The notes: generated by a model not told the origin, from the letters alone. A stretch of 64,000 nt of DNA from Gnomoniopsis sp. IMI 355080 (GCA_027946555.1 JAPEVC010000057.1:102081-166080), one strand, 5' to 3'; positions 13,108 through 25,396 are shown, counted from the first letter of the stretch. A program made the numbers and translations.

Positions 13108-14866
13108 CTAATTCATCTTTTCAGCATACACCTGCTTGTCAATGGCTTCCACCGTGATGGTCTTCTCCCCATGCCGCACGTCCTCTACGTCGGGTACAGA
13201 GGAATGCTTCTCGCCTTCGAAGAGCGCGTCGATCTCTTCCAGTGTCTTGCCCTTGGTTTCGACCCAGTAGACAACCTGCATCTTATCGTCAGTCATATCC
13301 CACGTCTGATCACGCGTACATAGATGAGAGCATTGGGGAAGTGTGGATGTAGGTCCAACTCACGATCAAGACAAGAACGATGACATCCCAGGAAGCATTG
13401 ATCATATACATCTTCCACCCAATGTTTGTAAGTCCAATACCCTCTACGAAGGTGAGTAGAAGGGCAAGGCTGTTGAGCATCAGCTGTGACAAAGCCACGC
13501 CATTGGCGCGAATGGAATAGTTCAAAACTTCGGGTGGATAGAGATACAGCAGAGGTGTCCATGCCAGCGAGTAGCAACCCTGGAAGAGGAACATGACCGC
13601 AACATCTCCGTAGATGAGGCTTTGCGATGCGCCGTCCGGGTTGTCGGCGTATATCTTGGTCAACCCTCCCACAATGAATAGACAGGCAATGAGAAGAGTT
13701 TGTGAGACGATAGCTATTGGTTTTCGTCCCCATGATGCAGCGAGATGGGTGCCCAAAAGGGCGCAGGCTAAACACCAGACGTTTAGAACGACGTTCTGTG
13801 AGATGATGTTAATACAAACAACCAAGAATACTATCCGGGACCTTTTACTACTTACTGCCTTGAGCTGCTGATTCGTGTCTGTGATTCCAGCAGTATCAAG
13901 CTCATAGCTCAGATAATACGACGCAATAATATTGCCAGCGATGCAAGAGAATGGTCCGGGACTCATCCCAATGAGAACACGCTTCCTCGCCACAGGTGTC
14001 TTCCAGATCTCATTAATGCCCAAAGTCCGACCATCTTTCTTCTCCCAAGCCAGCGTGTCAATAATCTCCTTGTAGACGGTCAACACTACGGGGTCGTTGG
14101 TATCGCCATTCGCATTCGTCTGCGCCACGACCTGGCGAGCCTCTTCATAATGGCCCTGATAGGCAAGCCAACGAGGCGACTCTGGGATAAACGGCAGCAC
14201 AAAAATACACAGAATCGAGAAGATGCCCTGAAAGAGACTCGGGGCCCGCCACGCCCACGTCGACTGCCACTGTCCGGTGCCAAGCGTGATGCCCGCGGCG
14301 AGGAGCGCGCCAATGTAGTAGAAGTTGTTGAGCAAGCCCACACCCCACGCGCGCCACTGGCTGGGAAAGGTCTCGGCCAGGTACACGCCGGCCGCGATGC
14401 CCGAGACGGCCGTGCCGAAGCCAAGCAGGATGCGCGCTACGACGAACATGCCAATGTTTTGGGCCGCGGCCTGCAGAATCACGCCGATGATGGTGACGAG
14501 CGAGCCCCAGAAGATGGTGGGTCGTCGCCCGAGGCGGTCCGAGATCACGCCGGAAACGAGAGGGCCAAGGATCCCGCCAATGAAGACAGACGCGGTGTTG
14601 AGGCCGGTGGTTGCGGGGGTGAGCGAGAAATAGTCCGTGTAGGAGGGCAAGATGTTGAGGCCATTGAGCATCGACCCATCATAGCCATTGGTCTGGAATT
14701 GTATGTTGGTGAGTGAGAGCCATTAGTGAAAAGCCAAGGGGCAAGTGGACTTGGGTCTCACCGAGGATTGCACGACGGAGCACAGAATGAGGAGAACGGA
14801 GAGGCCGGCCGTAGACCTGGGCACCCAAGCCGGCATCCATGTGCCGGTGTGCGATTTTGTGAGCAT
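13108..14866 (-). CDS. MFS sugar/quinate-type transporter
   Basis: Four exons on the minus strand: 14866..14762, 14692..13856, 13795..13364 and 13275..13108. All introns have GT/AG ends and phase 0, giving 513 aa. Sugar-porter signatures are visible: NGYDGSMLNGL in TM1, DRLGRRP between TM2 and TM3, PESPRWL after TM6, GTHLAASWGRKP in the second half, and a VETKGKTLEEIDALF tail. About 12 membrane spans are expected at the plasma membrane. This lactose/hexose-permease-like subgroup cannot be assigned a substrate from sequence. It is co-oriented with the RraA-like gene upstream, so uptake and breakdown of a carboxylic or sugar acid could be linked; that is inference. The ATG at 14866 gives an unusually short N-terminal tail, and an additional upstream exon is possible. 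Confidence 0.9.
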
Positions 14867-15286
14867 CAAGACGATGTTCGTGTCACTAAATCAGCGAGTT
14901 TGACGTCTGAGAGGTAGAATGGCAGCCGGGACAAGTGAAGGCTTGTAACAATGAGACCGTCGCGGGAATGAGCAGAGCTTCATACTTCAGGCATGCCGCA
15001 TCTCCAATTTCCCTGAAGCTGCGGAGGCCAGTCAGAAGATAAGGCTCTGGCTATCCCACCGACTTCTGAGATACGCTCGACCAACAGATCTGGGTATAGA
15101 CCGGCGGGTGCACAGCGACCCCCGTCCATCTCCGCATTTACGCTGCAGGTGTGGGAAGGTTTCATTGGGACATTGAGATAAAGTTGCAGGCACCTCATTC
15201 CAGATATGGGATAACTCGTTGGAGGAAGCCAAACTACTGTACCTACACGACTTGAGCACTATCGAAATGAACGAATTCCTTCCAAT
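14867..15286. other. Intergenic between transporter and RraA-like gene
   Basis: About 420 nt holding the transporter promoter and the 3' end of the RraA-like gene. No further feature is seen. Confidence 0.5.
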
Positions 15287-16094
15287 TCAACCGCGAAATT
15301 TCTTACTCGCCTCCGCCAAACTCATCCCCTTGTTAATCTCCTCCATCATCCTCGCATCAGCCTCCACCTGCTTCTTCGCCACCGCCACGACATCGCCTAT
15401 AGCCTCCTTGGGCAGCACGACGACACCATTGAGATCCCCGATAAGGTAATCACCTGGCTGGATGGTCATGTCCTGATGTTCCGAGGCAAGTTGTACCGGT
15501 ACATCCACGGCAATGACCTTGACCAACTCGTGCGGTGGCGCGGTGCCGGTATCGCGACCAAAGATGGGAAAATTTGGCAGTCGCTCTCGATGCTCGCCCA
15601 GATCGCGAATTCGACCGTCGATGATCGCGCCAGCTGCGCCTCTTGCTTGTCCGCGTGCGGCGACTAGAGAACTCCAAAGCCCGTTGGGAATTCCTGGTGG
15701 GCAAGACACGAAAACCACGGCACCTTCGGGGACAGAGTCGATCTAACAAGGTTTTTGTAAGTGATGATACGCAGTAGGTAGGCAGGATTCTCTCGAGGCA
15801 CCAACATAATGCGACTGGAGCTTGGGAGCTGGATCGTCTTTTGGCGCATATTTCACCGTGTATGCTGGCCCGATCAGCTTGGTGGCTCCGGCCTGACGCT
15901 CGGGAGACCACATGGTGAGACCAGATAGGAAGCCTCCATTACGATATCCAAGATGAACGAGAGCCTGTGAAATATCACATCTTCTATTGGTCAGCAAGTG
16001 CAGGTCAATATTATACAAGTGAAGACCTAAGAGTGACTTCTCACGTTGTGAATTCCTTCAGCGTCTCGAGTGTAGAGCCTTCGATGGTAGACAT
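15287..16094 (-). CDS. RraA-like / 4-hydroxy-4-methyl-2-oxoglutarate aldolase family protein
   Basis: Three exons on the minus strand: 16094..16045, 15980..15806 and 15742..15287. The first intron uses an AAG acceptor that restores FTTCDISQAL; the second has a GTTGGT donor and a TTAG acceptor. The product is 226 aa. The RraA/HMG-CHA aldolase signature G-x3-D-G-x2-R-D is intact (Asp117, Arg121, Asp122 in GAIIDGRIRD), and GDYLIGDLNGVVVLP is typical of the C-terminal half. Bacterial HMG aldolases split 4-hydroxy-4-methyl-2-oxoglutarate or decarboxylate oxaloacetate with a divalent metal. Many fungal members are uncharacterised. The same-strand MFS transporter downstream suggests a small uptake/catabolism unit. 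The enzyme is probably cytosolic, since no signal peptide is seen. Confidence 0.87.
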
Positions 16095-18195
16095 GTTACT
16101 GCTCCTCTCTAAAAATTGCCTAGAGGATCTATTGTACTCGGGTGACTTCTTCGAAAGCCATGCAGTTGCTAGAGGATAGAGGAGGTGGGCGCATGCATTT
16201 TTATCTCCCTATTCACGGTAGAGCCACCGATCGATTACGATCTAAGGGGCCATGGAATGTAACGGCGACATCAATACACCCGGGCAATGTACAGAAAAGG
16301 CACTTTTGCCTCTTCAAGTCACATCCTTGAATGAAACCAAAGACTCAGCAATCTGTCGTTTAGAAAAGAAATTGTGCAATCGCCAAGTCAAATTTAAAGA
16401 AACCTTTTGTTCAGATACTTTACAACTCGTTTCTTGACGCTTGCATAGGTACTTACAAATCATTAGTCCACTTCAGTCTCGTGACCCATATAAATCATAG
16501 TCAACAATATGCTCAACGCAGCCATGCTCATCGTCACCGGCACCAACGCATTCTGCAGATTGTTGGCATGTCCCAATTCGAAAATTCAAGCCAAACAAAA
16601 CCACATCGACGGCACGAGACTAAGGATTATGTAGATGATGACTCGCATAGCAGACCTCTGGTCGCGTTCCAGAAGTCCCCATATATTCTTTATGTTCTGG
16701 AACTGGGCCTCTGGTAAGACCTCGTGGTCTCCCTTTGGCAGGTTGACCAGCAATTGGTAGAGGAGAAAATCGACGACGTTGCAATGCCACGAGACCCTCC
16801 ATCTTTGGTGTATTTTGTGACCTAGACTGTTGTCAGTATAGCATGCATCAAAGAGAGCATAAAACATGGTATTATGGATATCGGTACGACGTGCATCGGC
16901 TGAGGACTGGATGTGTACTCTGGATATTCTTGGTCCTGGGAAACTGGTTATGAGAAGCCTGGCAATGGAGCAAATCGTGGTCTCCCATGTCTTTGAATCT
17001 GTTGTTTAGAACTCGAGATTTTAACCGGCTGAACTGAATAAATAACCTCGTGAATCAAACGTGACAGTAAGGTTTGCCTTCATAAAGTCGCAGTGGCTGT
17101 ATGCGAAGATCGGCAGGGTTCCACGCCAAAGGCCGCGATTTTCGTTGATAGCGATAATGACTGTGGAGACCGAGGGCTCCCTTCCCTTTTCTTATAAGAC
17201 CAGGGGGTTTGCAACTTTGAGACATTGTATATACAAATAGTACTTAGTATGGATCGCAAAGCAGTTCGTAGTTATCAAATGGTAGGTCATTAAACCTCAA
17301 AGCTATCATCTCCGCATGGTCGACTACCCACTGAAGGAACCCTGTATCCATTTGCCTGGTGTCGGGTATGCAGGACGCGCCAGGTAGTCAGTCTGGAGTC
17401 GAATCTCACGTCAAGTTTCCTACGTACATTGTAACAGGGGCCGAAAGAGCCGATGGCTTAGAACAGGTCAAGTATATGTTAGCATTCCCGACTCATTTGC
17501 GCTGCATATAAAGTCGCCATCATAACGTCGGATACAAACTTGGAAATGTCTCGGCTAATACAAAGGGACAGTCAATTTGATATAGTATCAGATTTGCACT
17601 TAGGTTTTCAAGGTTTATGTACTCGTACCTCATCCAGAACCTGGATATTAGAACCATAGCATTTGAAGCTTTCCCTTGTTGCATCACCAAGCACAGTTGT
17701 ACTGCTAAACAATGGAACACCACTTTCCCTCATTGAAAACCCGAGAGTAATCTTCTCAAGCACGATCGCTCGGACCGTACTTTCACGAACCTCAATAGAG
17801 TGGCCGGAATACCTAGGTATTAACCGCCGGCTAACCAGCCCTGTGATGACGCCTCCAGCAAAGCTCCTTCCTGTGAAAACTGCGGATAATTAATTGGATT
17901 GGGGGACAATGTCGCTCGTGTGTACCACGAGCTATTCTATTGCCTCATGTCTGCCTTATATGAGAATAGTCTTGCCCGTCCGGTATAAGGAAGCTTGTCC
18001 TCTGCCGCCACTTTTGTGGAATGTCCGGAAGTATTCTCTTTAGCTTGCGTCCGGTTTCCTAACCCGTAGTCCCGCGTAATCCATCAGGCAGCTCCATCTG
18101 TGCGTGGTTTGATTTCCAACACAACATCATCGCCGGGAAGAGGTGCAAATATCCCCCCCAGCGCTTTGAAGGCAGTGGTTAGCTACGGACCGAAC
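16095..18195. other. Intergenic (2.1 kb), no supported gene
   Basis: Only short, overlapping open frames; the longest minus-strand frame at 16586..16867 has no recognisable family. The stretch is fairly AT-rich and holds an ACCTAGGTA palindrome near 17811. It may contain decayed sequence that I cannot identify. Confidence 0.45.
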
Positions 18196-20003
18196 TCAAA
18201 GTGAATGGAAAGTAATGGTAAGCTTTTTCGGCACAACATTCTGCCATGGGGGACAGACGTCAAGAACAGCTGCACTAGAGCTTGTAGGGATGCAGGTATG
18301 GGATGCTGTGGGGAGAGGACCAGTAAACTCACGAATGGATGTATCCAGGACAGGAAACTTCTGCCGCTTTCCATCTGCACCAGGAGCCAGCTTCACTTCG
18401 AATCGGAATATCACAATGGCAATAAACATATACACCTCGCGCCGGGCAATGAAGCGCCCTGGACAGTGAGTATTGCCTCCGCCAAAGGGCCGCCAACTCG
18501 TGCTCCGCTGAAGTTTTGGGTTATTCGCGAAACGTCGGGGACTGAAGTCATTAGCATCGCTGCCGTAGACCTCAGGGTTGAAGTGCATTTGCCTGAAGGG
18601 CGCGAGAATCTTCCTGCCTGGCTGCAACACTTTTCCTCCTACGGTGACCTGGTCTGTGGCTACGCGGACAGCGATAGGGTCAACTGTCAGGCGAATAACC
18701 TCCTCGTAGAATGAGGCGAGAAGAGGACAGTGGCCCAGAAGATAGGCCATATCAGGTTTGGCATCAAATAAGGTAAAGGCTGGCCTAATTTCATCCCGGA
18801 TGAGTTCCAGGAGAGATTCGTCATGCAGAAGATAAGTAAGGGCCCAGAAGCAACCGCGGTGTGCGTTCGAGTTCGTCCTGCTGTAGTTTCAGACAAAGAG
18901 TAATCCTGCGCCGCCAAAACTGCAGAAGGAGAAGTGTGCAAGGATACTCACAGTCGATGCAAACTGAGGAGCATCACGCCGCACTGGGCTGGATCCTCGA
19001 CGCCCAGGTCGATCAATCCATCTTCCATCTGTTTGACAATCCAAGAACTATCTTGTCTTTGTTCCTTAGGTAAGGCCAAGAAATCGCCGAACGCAGTCTT
19101 GCTTCTCGCTAGTGTGCGGTATAATTTCTTAGCAGCAAATTCGGGTAACTTGTAGGGAAGTTTCCAGCCTTCTTCGTCGAAAGAGTAAAAGTTCTCAAGC
19201 ACATCCGGGTATACATTGAAGATAGCCTCTCCAAACATAGACCGTGTGGCAGAATCCACTAAGACGACGTAACACCACTTCCATAAGGACACCATCTTAG
19301 ATCCAGTAGACGATGGTTGAGGCACGATTGGAAAGCCAGTAATGCGATCCCATTGCAGCCAAGAATCAATGTTGCGGAGCAGAGAGTCATTGAGCTCTTC
19401 AACCCTTTCGCCCGGGTGCATCTCTCTTGGGCTGCCCCTTTTTGTCAAACATCTTTTTCAAAGTGTCTGGTGTAGACCCAAATCCTGCCATGAATTCGGA
19501 AATGACGGCGTCAAAAGATAACTTAGGCTCTTTATATATCGACTGTACATCAGACGGCGAGGTTACGATATACAACACCTCGCTCATGACCGTCAAGGAG
19601 AAGACCTCTCGCGTGTTTCCAAAATATTGCCTGTGAGATGAATAGTGAGCAAGACAGAAGCAGGGATCTCGGAAGATACGTGTTTGGAGTACCAACCTCC
19701 CTTTCGTATACATGCTAGCAGCATTCTTGGACATGCCAAATACGTGACCCAAAACTTAGAAGGGTAAGGGGGATTAGTTCAAGGTTTCTTCCGTAAGACC
19801 GTTGCAACAAGATTGGTCGGTCTCCAAGTCAACGGCTTACCAGGCACTAGGTATGGCAAGGGCTTTGGGGCTTCTGGGTGTAGAGCTGGCCATAATGTGA
19901 AGGCCCAGAGCCGCCATCCGATCCAGAGGGAGACGATAGCCGTAAAAGCTGGCACGAGATGAGAATATGGGGAGAACACGCCGAAGCTTTCTGCTACGAA
20001 CAT
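18196..20003 (-). pseudogene. Cytochrome P450 monooxygenase with apparent 1-nt frameshift
   Basis: Five exons on the minus strand: 20003..19841, 19754..19697, 19630..18952, 18877..18333 and 18305..18196. All have GT/AG ends and matching phases, except that exon 3 changes frame near 19435..19443. A membrane anchor (LVPAFTAIVSLWIGWRLWAF) is followed by a proline hinge (LPYLVPVLGHVFG), an I-helix-region segment (NSNAHRGCFWALTYLL), ExxR (YEEVIRL), and the heme loop FGGGNTHCPGRF. It resembles the fungal P450s related to CYP7/CYP8-type sequences. Reading must skip one base at the A5G4 tract (sense strand) between DTLKKMF and SPREMHPGE. The gene is therefore either disrupted or carries an assembly indel; without it the length would be about 517 aa, which is normal. 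The last exon is the least certain. Substrate unknown. Confidence 0.75.
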
Positions 20004-20641
20004 TTTGCAATGCCCAGGGGTCAGAGAAAGAAGCTCTGGACACTGTATGCAGGAGAATGGGCGGAAGGTGTCTCCGAGATTGAGCTGAGTACAAATATCA
20101 AGCACGCGATGTTGTGTCTTTCTTGATTTGAGTTTCCGGAATCTCGAATGATGACTGTATTCTGCCGTGAGGCTTGAAAGTGTGATATAGGCCAATGGCC
20201 ATATTGGCACCATTTGGCACAGTGTACGGATAAGTCTTGAATTCTGCACGATGTTGGTGGAGGACCAACTTAAGACATGGGTTGAGAGACCCACCGCCGG
20301 GACATCTATCTTTGATAGGTCGGTGGGTATTTTGGATCCTACAATGTAACAACACCCGAACCAACTGCATTAAGGTCCCAATGGGCCAATGCCCCAATGA
20401 CTCAGTGCGTATCGAGGTTCCAATATTAGTAAGTTCATCTCCTTTATACTGGGGCGGATTTGTTGGCGAGTTCGGATCGAGGCCGTATACCTAAGACAGG
20501 CGGTCAGATCAAAGGATTGGGTTCGTCTTCTGCCGCAGCTGGCTTAGGGATAGCGTATCCATGAATGTTGCCTTCAATGATCTTTTCGCTCTTGACTACT
20601 TACTTTGCACCTTCTCGACGAGTAATTGTTTTCTTGGTATC
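20004..20641. other. Divergent promoter region between P450 and rhodopsin-domain gene
   Basis: About 640 nt between head-to-head genes. Small open frames are present, but none is supported. It could be a shared regulatory region. Confidence 0.4.
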
Positions 20642-22264
20642 ATGTCATCAAATATCGACCTCTCCCAGATACCGGCCCTGGCGCCGCCAACTGGTCTCAC
20701 GTCTAATTTCGTTGATCCAGAGACATTAGCGCCGTGGGGAAACTACTTTATGTACACCACGTCAATCACAATGTTGCTATTCTTCTGTCTCAGAGTCTAT
20801 GTGCGGTTGAGGGTAACGCATTCCTGGGGCGCAGACGATTGTAAGCAGTAGTCTTACCCCCCCCCCCCCAAAAAAAAAGTGCACGTTGCAAACCTTGCTG
20901 ACCCAGATGAGTATCTAGTTCTCTGCGTGGCTGCGGTGGTGAGTGTCCGAAATGATGCTCTACAGTGGGTTCTATCTCTGACGGAGCCCTAAAGGCTAGC
21001 GCCATTGCATATTCTGGCCTTTGTATTTCAGGTAGCACCACCTTTACGGACTGCAGAATATGTAAATGGATGGAATGCTGACTTTCATTCATATGACTAG
21101 TGATGGGACGTCCTGAAGGACCCCATATGTGGAACGTGCCCGTCATCAAAATCATAGAAACACATCTTTCAAGAGTGAGTCGATGATTCTTTCCGATCTC
21201 ATTTCGCGAGTTCGTGGCCACATGAAACTTTGGTTAGTTGCTCTGGTTCTGATGATGATTTTGAACAGACAATTCTTGTAACAACTGTTCTATACCCTGT
21301 GGCTGCCATATTTGCCAAGACTACATTGCTCGTCTTCTATCTTCGCATCTTCTCCCCGGTCCGACGAACAGTGGTGATGATATGGGCGGGCATCGGCGCT
21401 ATCGTACTAGTCTATGTCCTGTCGATCATTCTGTACATTTATTTCACCCTTCCACTCGACTCGCTGAATCACGAGCGACAGTTGCTCGATTTCTCGGCTT
21501 TTCAAGGAGTCTGGGGTGTAGTTAGCGACTTGTACGTTTTCGCTGTGCCCATCGGTTCCGCTTTGAAGCTTCCGCTACCAAGAGGGCGCAGAATAGGAAT
21601 TTGCGCTGTCTTTGCCACTGGCCTTCTGTATGTGTAAACCTCTATGGAAACATTGACGTTGAATGTCTCGCTGACAATGGCTCTGTTATTAGGGTATGTG
21701 GCTGTTCCATAGTAAGCGCGGTCTATCGCTTCAGACTGCGTACCTCTGTAGACTACACGTGGGAGAGTGTTCCACTATTAGCTTGGGGTTAAGTGTTTCT
21801 GTATACTTGTCTCTCCAAGAAAGTAGTCATGATCAGAGCAGCGAACAGTAGCTGACTATGAATTCTTCATCAGAGTGGCGGAAGTGAACGTCGGAATCAT
21901 ATGCTCCTGTCTCCCAATTGTCTTCGTTGTCTTCAAGCCCAAGAACTGGACCATACTGGAGAGTATCAGGAGATATGTCAATATTCGATGGAAACGGACA
22001 CGCAGGTTGAGTGGTTTGAGCGACAAGGAACTAGAATTGGCCGGCCAGCCATCTGAGGAGGTCGTGTATCGCGCACCCGAGCAACTACATACTAAATTTT
22101 GCACGGCTAGCAAGACAGTAGTTCGAGAGCGGGACTACACGAAACCCACGCGGTCATTTATCGAAATGCAGGATTTCGATGACCTGGAGACCGTGGACCA
22201 TGGACACGATACCCGTACCTGGCGAGAACCTTCCGACGGAACGGCACAGCCAACATCTTGCTAA
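20642..22264 (+). CDS. Fung_rhodopsin-domain integral membrane protein
   Basis: Seven exons: 20642..20840, 20907..20938, 20995..21031, 21101..21174, 21269..21627, 21693..21787 and 21876..22264. The phases join to give 394 aa. The pattern is that of the fungal rhodopsin-domain family often seen beside secondary-metabolite genes (SAT/PTH11-related): a first helix ending RVYVRLRVTHSWGADD, ASAIAYSGLCISVMGRPEG, TILVTTVLYPVAAIFAKTTLL, TWESVPLLAW then VAEVNVGIICSCLPIV, and a hydrophilic cytosolic tail. Seven membrane helices are expected. Function is unknown in most species. The choice of the 37-nt third exon is my best reading and could be revised. Intron 1 contains 13 C followed by 9 A (20857..20878). 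Confidence 0.8.
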
Positions 22265-23039
22265 AACCATGCGCAGATATACCACGATGATTCTTCGCGG
22301 GACCGGAACCCCATACATAATTAGCACTATATAGAGCTAACATCTTGCAAAGCGCTAGAGAATTGCAGTCGATATAAAGCAAGCTAATCAGGGCTTTCAG
22401 AAGTTGGGAAGGCACAGACGTTCGCTGTCAAATGTATAGTGAATTTTGATGTGGTAGATGCCTACTAATGCTCGTTGTCATAGCAAATTGCTGCTGCAGA
22501 CATTGGAAAGGTTTGGTGTTGCATAGAAGCTACCTAGGCATCGCCACTGCTGCTGCGTTGACTGTAATCTATCTCTCGTTACTTCTAGCTGTCTTACAAG
22601 CTTGAACGTTCTATTGTAAGCCTTGCGTCTGCCACTATATGATATGGAAAACTCCGTTCAATCTTAAAGACTCTGTAACAGTAGCCCATATTGCCCACCT
22701 GTACTTCCATCATGCAAGTGGAACCGACCACAAGCGCCAAGCATCCCCTTCAACTCGTTGCTGAATATTTATCTCGTTGGTTTCAATCGTAGGTACCTAG
22801 GTACGTTTGCTGAGCTCTGTGAGTGTTCATGTCATCCCCCTTGAATCTCGACATTGTTTCAATTGTTGGAAGCATCTTGAAGCTCCACACCAGGAGGGTG
22901 AGGATCGTTCGAAGGTCCAGCACGGCAAGTTTCACATCTTAAGTATACATGTCAGATCTGACATCCATGGTATACATTAATAAGGAAAAAACTCAATAGC
23001 GAAGAAGGGTAAACGAGCAGCGAGAAAAAGAGACCATCT
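22265..23039. other. Intergenic, no gene seen
   Basis: About 775 nt with no supported coding feature. It contains the clearest TAGGTACCTAGGTAC palindrome of the window at about 22790..22804. Confidence 0.5.
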
Positions 23040-23857
23040 TGACGTACCAAAGCATTCACGTAATCCCAAGCGATTGCTCTCCTCGATAAAAGCGTCCTAG
23101 TAGGGAACCTCAGTCCTTGTGATCTCCATGGATGTCGGCAAGTCGCCGTCCTTTCGCCGCACGGGAATGCGCACTTCGCAAAGCATCTCACAGGATTTGC
23201 CGTACATCCTAATGTCGGGCCAGGAACTTGGCAGCCCAGCAGATTGTTGTCGAGGTCGTTTCATGGCCTGCCGCGAAAAAGCCAAATAGCTCATCGCGGA
23301 TCACGCGCGTGTCGAACTTCAAGTCATTATCGGTCTCAGAGCACAAGGTGTGAGGTATCAAAACCCCGTCATAAAAGGGAGGGTCCTTGAGAAACGGCGT
23401 CTTGAAGCGGTAAACAGACTTGTACGCTGAGACATCGCTGATTTGTATCTCGTTCAGCCCAACATGCAGGGCAGATACTGCTTACAAGATTATTAGCATC
23501 GAGTTCGCATAGGGTGGAGTTTCAAGCAACAAGCTGATCGTATTTCTCATGAGGTTTGGCGAACGTCTCTTCTGCTCTCCCAGACGCAAGCACACGGTAA
23601 ACCCAATGCCTCGAGGAAAGGGCATGCGATAACAGAAAGGGGAAATGACTCTCTAAAGAGTGCGAAATAAGGGAAAAGTCAAGATGACCAGGACCGCGGT
23701 TGAGGTCCAATCGTGGTCGGGCGTTTCCTGCGGCAACGGATCTGACAGGAGAGCTTGTACTTGATGCGAAGCGCCACTTTGCGTTTGAAATAATTGACAT
23801 TTGCTGTCTCTGGCGGCGATAGAATACAGCTGAAGTAAACAAACTAAAATGGGTCAT
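23040..23857 (-). pseudogene. Cytochrome P450 relic
   Basis: Pieces of a P450 are readable on the minus strand without one open frame. From 5' to 3' they are: a segment ending ETFAKPHEKYD (open frame ending at 23522), then VGLNEIQISDVSAYKSVYR followed by FKTPFLKDPPFYDG, then the I-helix signature DELFGFFAAGHETTS with its following WAAKFLARH. After that come in-frame stops (TAG, TGA), a frame change, and EVPY-stop-DAFIEESNRLG, which matches the K-helix approach. The region between the B-helix segment and the I-helix is missing, and no heme-loop Cys is found downstream. This is therefore an eroded gene of the pisatin demethylase/benzoate hydroxylase-like type, distinct from the P450 at 18-20 kb. 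Its exact left and right ends are uncertain. Confidence 0.7.
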
Positions 23858-24357
23858 AGACTATCCCGAAAGACTAGACGATGTGTAGCACGGGCAAAGG
23901 TACCTATAAGACTACGAAGTAAATTGAATATACGCATTCGACACATACAATTAGGCGTGTGAATTGAATTGCTCCAGATATCCTGCATCCAGTCTCAATA
24001 CAGGAAATGTACTGTGTCTTGCCGGTGGCTAGGTGGCACAGTATTGCCCTGCTTACGCCCACGGAGATCATGGTCCCCATTTGGTAATGTGGCGCTTATG
24101 ACAATCCTGCATGAGCTGAATTCACCGAGAGCGGGTCGAGAGAGGCACACATCCGTTGCGCGGATTACGGTCCCCATTTAGTGCGGTTGCTTGCTCATTT
24201 GCTGCCTTGTGAGGTCAGTGAGGAAGTTCTGGAAGACCATCCTCATGCTGTGTCCTATCAGTCGCCTTGAGATCCTTCGCTCGCAGCCTCGACAATCACT
24301 GCCACTCACAATCTCGCAACACACCCAGTCAGCTGGGTTACGATCACTACTTTCCAA
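23858..24357. other. Intergenic, promoter side of the SDR gene
   Basis: About 500 nt; no gene or clear element is seen. Confidence 0.45.
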
Positions 24358-25396
24358 ATGGTCAAGCTATCATCGATAAGGCAAAGCAATGAAGCTTTCG
24401 CGACAGACATATCAAAGTCCTCGGGCCTCGTTTCTGTATTTGCCGGCGCCACGAGTGGGATAGGCGCTAGCACTCTTGAGGCCAGCGCGGCTATAGTCAA
24501 GGACTCCACCTTTTACGTCCTGGGCCGTTCTGCCCAAAAGTTCGAGCCCCAGCGCGCAAAGCTGGAAGCTTTGAATCCTTCCTGTCAACTAGAATTCATC
24601 GAGTGTGATGTATCGCTTCTGGCCAGCGTGGACACTGCGTGCAAGGAGATCTCGGCCGACAAGATCGATTTTCTCTACATGAGCCAGGGTCTGGTCCCAC
24701 TGAACGGAGCTGAGTGTATGTGGCAGTAATAGCACTTAGTCCTAGCCGGTCCAGCTGACTTTCTTCTTTGTGTTAGACACGGCGGAGGGCATCGAAATCT
24801 GTTATGCGCTTTCCTATTACTCTCGTATTCGACTTCTCACCAACCTGCTTCCAAAGTTGCGCAAGGCACAGAGGCCGCGTGTTTTGAGCGTGCTGAATGG
24901 AGGCAAAGAGAAGGCCATCATTGAGGAGGACCTCGGCCTTGAGAAACAAGGCAATTGGTCCACGACGACAGTCATCAACCACACGACTACCAACATGAGT
25001 CTTGTCCTGGGGTCATTGGCAGAGGATCCGAGCAACAAGAACGTGACTTTCATCCATGCGTTCCCTGGCCTGGTGCGCACCGATATTTTTGCCAAATTAA
25101 GAGCTCCCGAATCTTCGAGTTACCTCTGGTGGATTGGCTTGGCCTGCATCCGTAACGTCATTGCGTTCTTGATGGTGGTCCAAGGCATCAGCCCCGAAGA
25201 TAGTGGGCAGCGTCATGCGTTTCATTCGACCAGCGATGCGTTCACTCCCGGCACACTTCACCTGGTGGATGAATCAAGCGAAGAGGTATCACCAAACCAG
25301 GTCCTACAAGGTTACCGAGAAAAACAGCTGGTCAAGAAGGTGTGGGATCACACCACGCAAGTGTTTGAGAAGGTTTCCGGCGGCGTGTCGCCGTGA
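24358..25396 (+). CDS. Short-chain dehydrogenase/reductase-like protein (atypical active site)
   Basis: Two exons, 24358..24715 and 24777..25396, with a GTATGT...TTAG intron, giving 325 aa. An N-terminal Rossmann nucleotide site is present: GATSGIG at residues 30-36 inside SVFAGATSGIGAST, with LGRSAQKF after beta-2 and ECDVSLLASV after beta-3. The usual SDR catalytic pair is altered: the expected YxxxK helix reads SYYSRIRLLTNLLP, with Arg where Lys normally lies. Related atypical SDRs are common in fungal metabolite clusters. Cofactor binding is likely; the reaction is unknown. It lies between a P450 relic and a broken methyltransferase-like gene. Confidence 0.85.

Noticed and set aside
16586..16867. 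93-codon minus-strand frame with some hydrophobic stretches
   Set aside because: No family resemblance and no splice context that would extend it.
17390..17425. tRNA-like GGAGTCGAATCTCAC
   Set aside because: The T-stem pairing is incomplete and no cloverleaf can be built.
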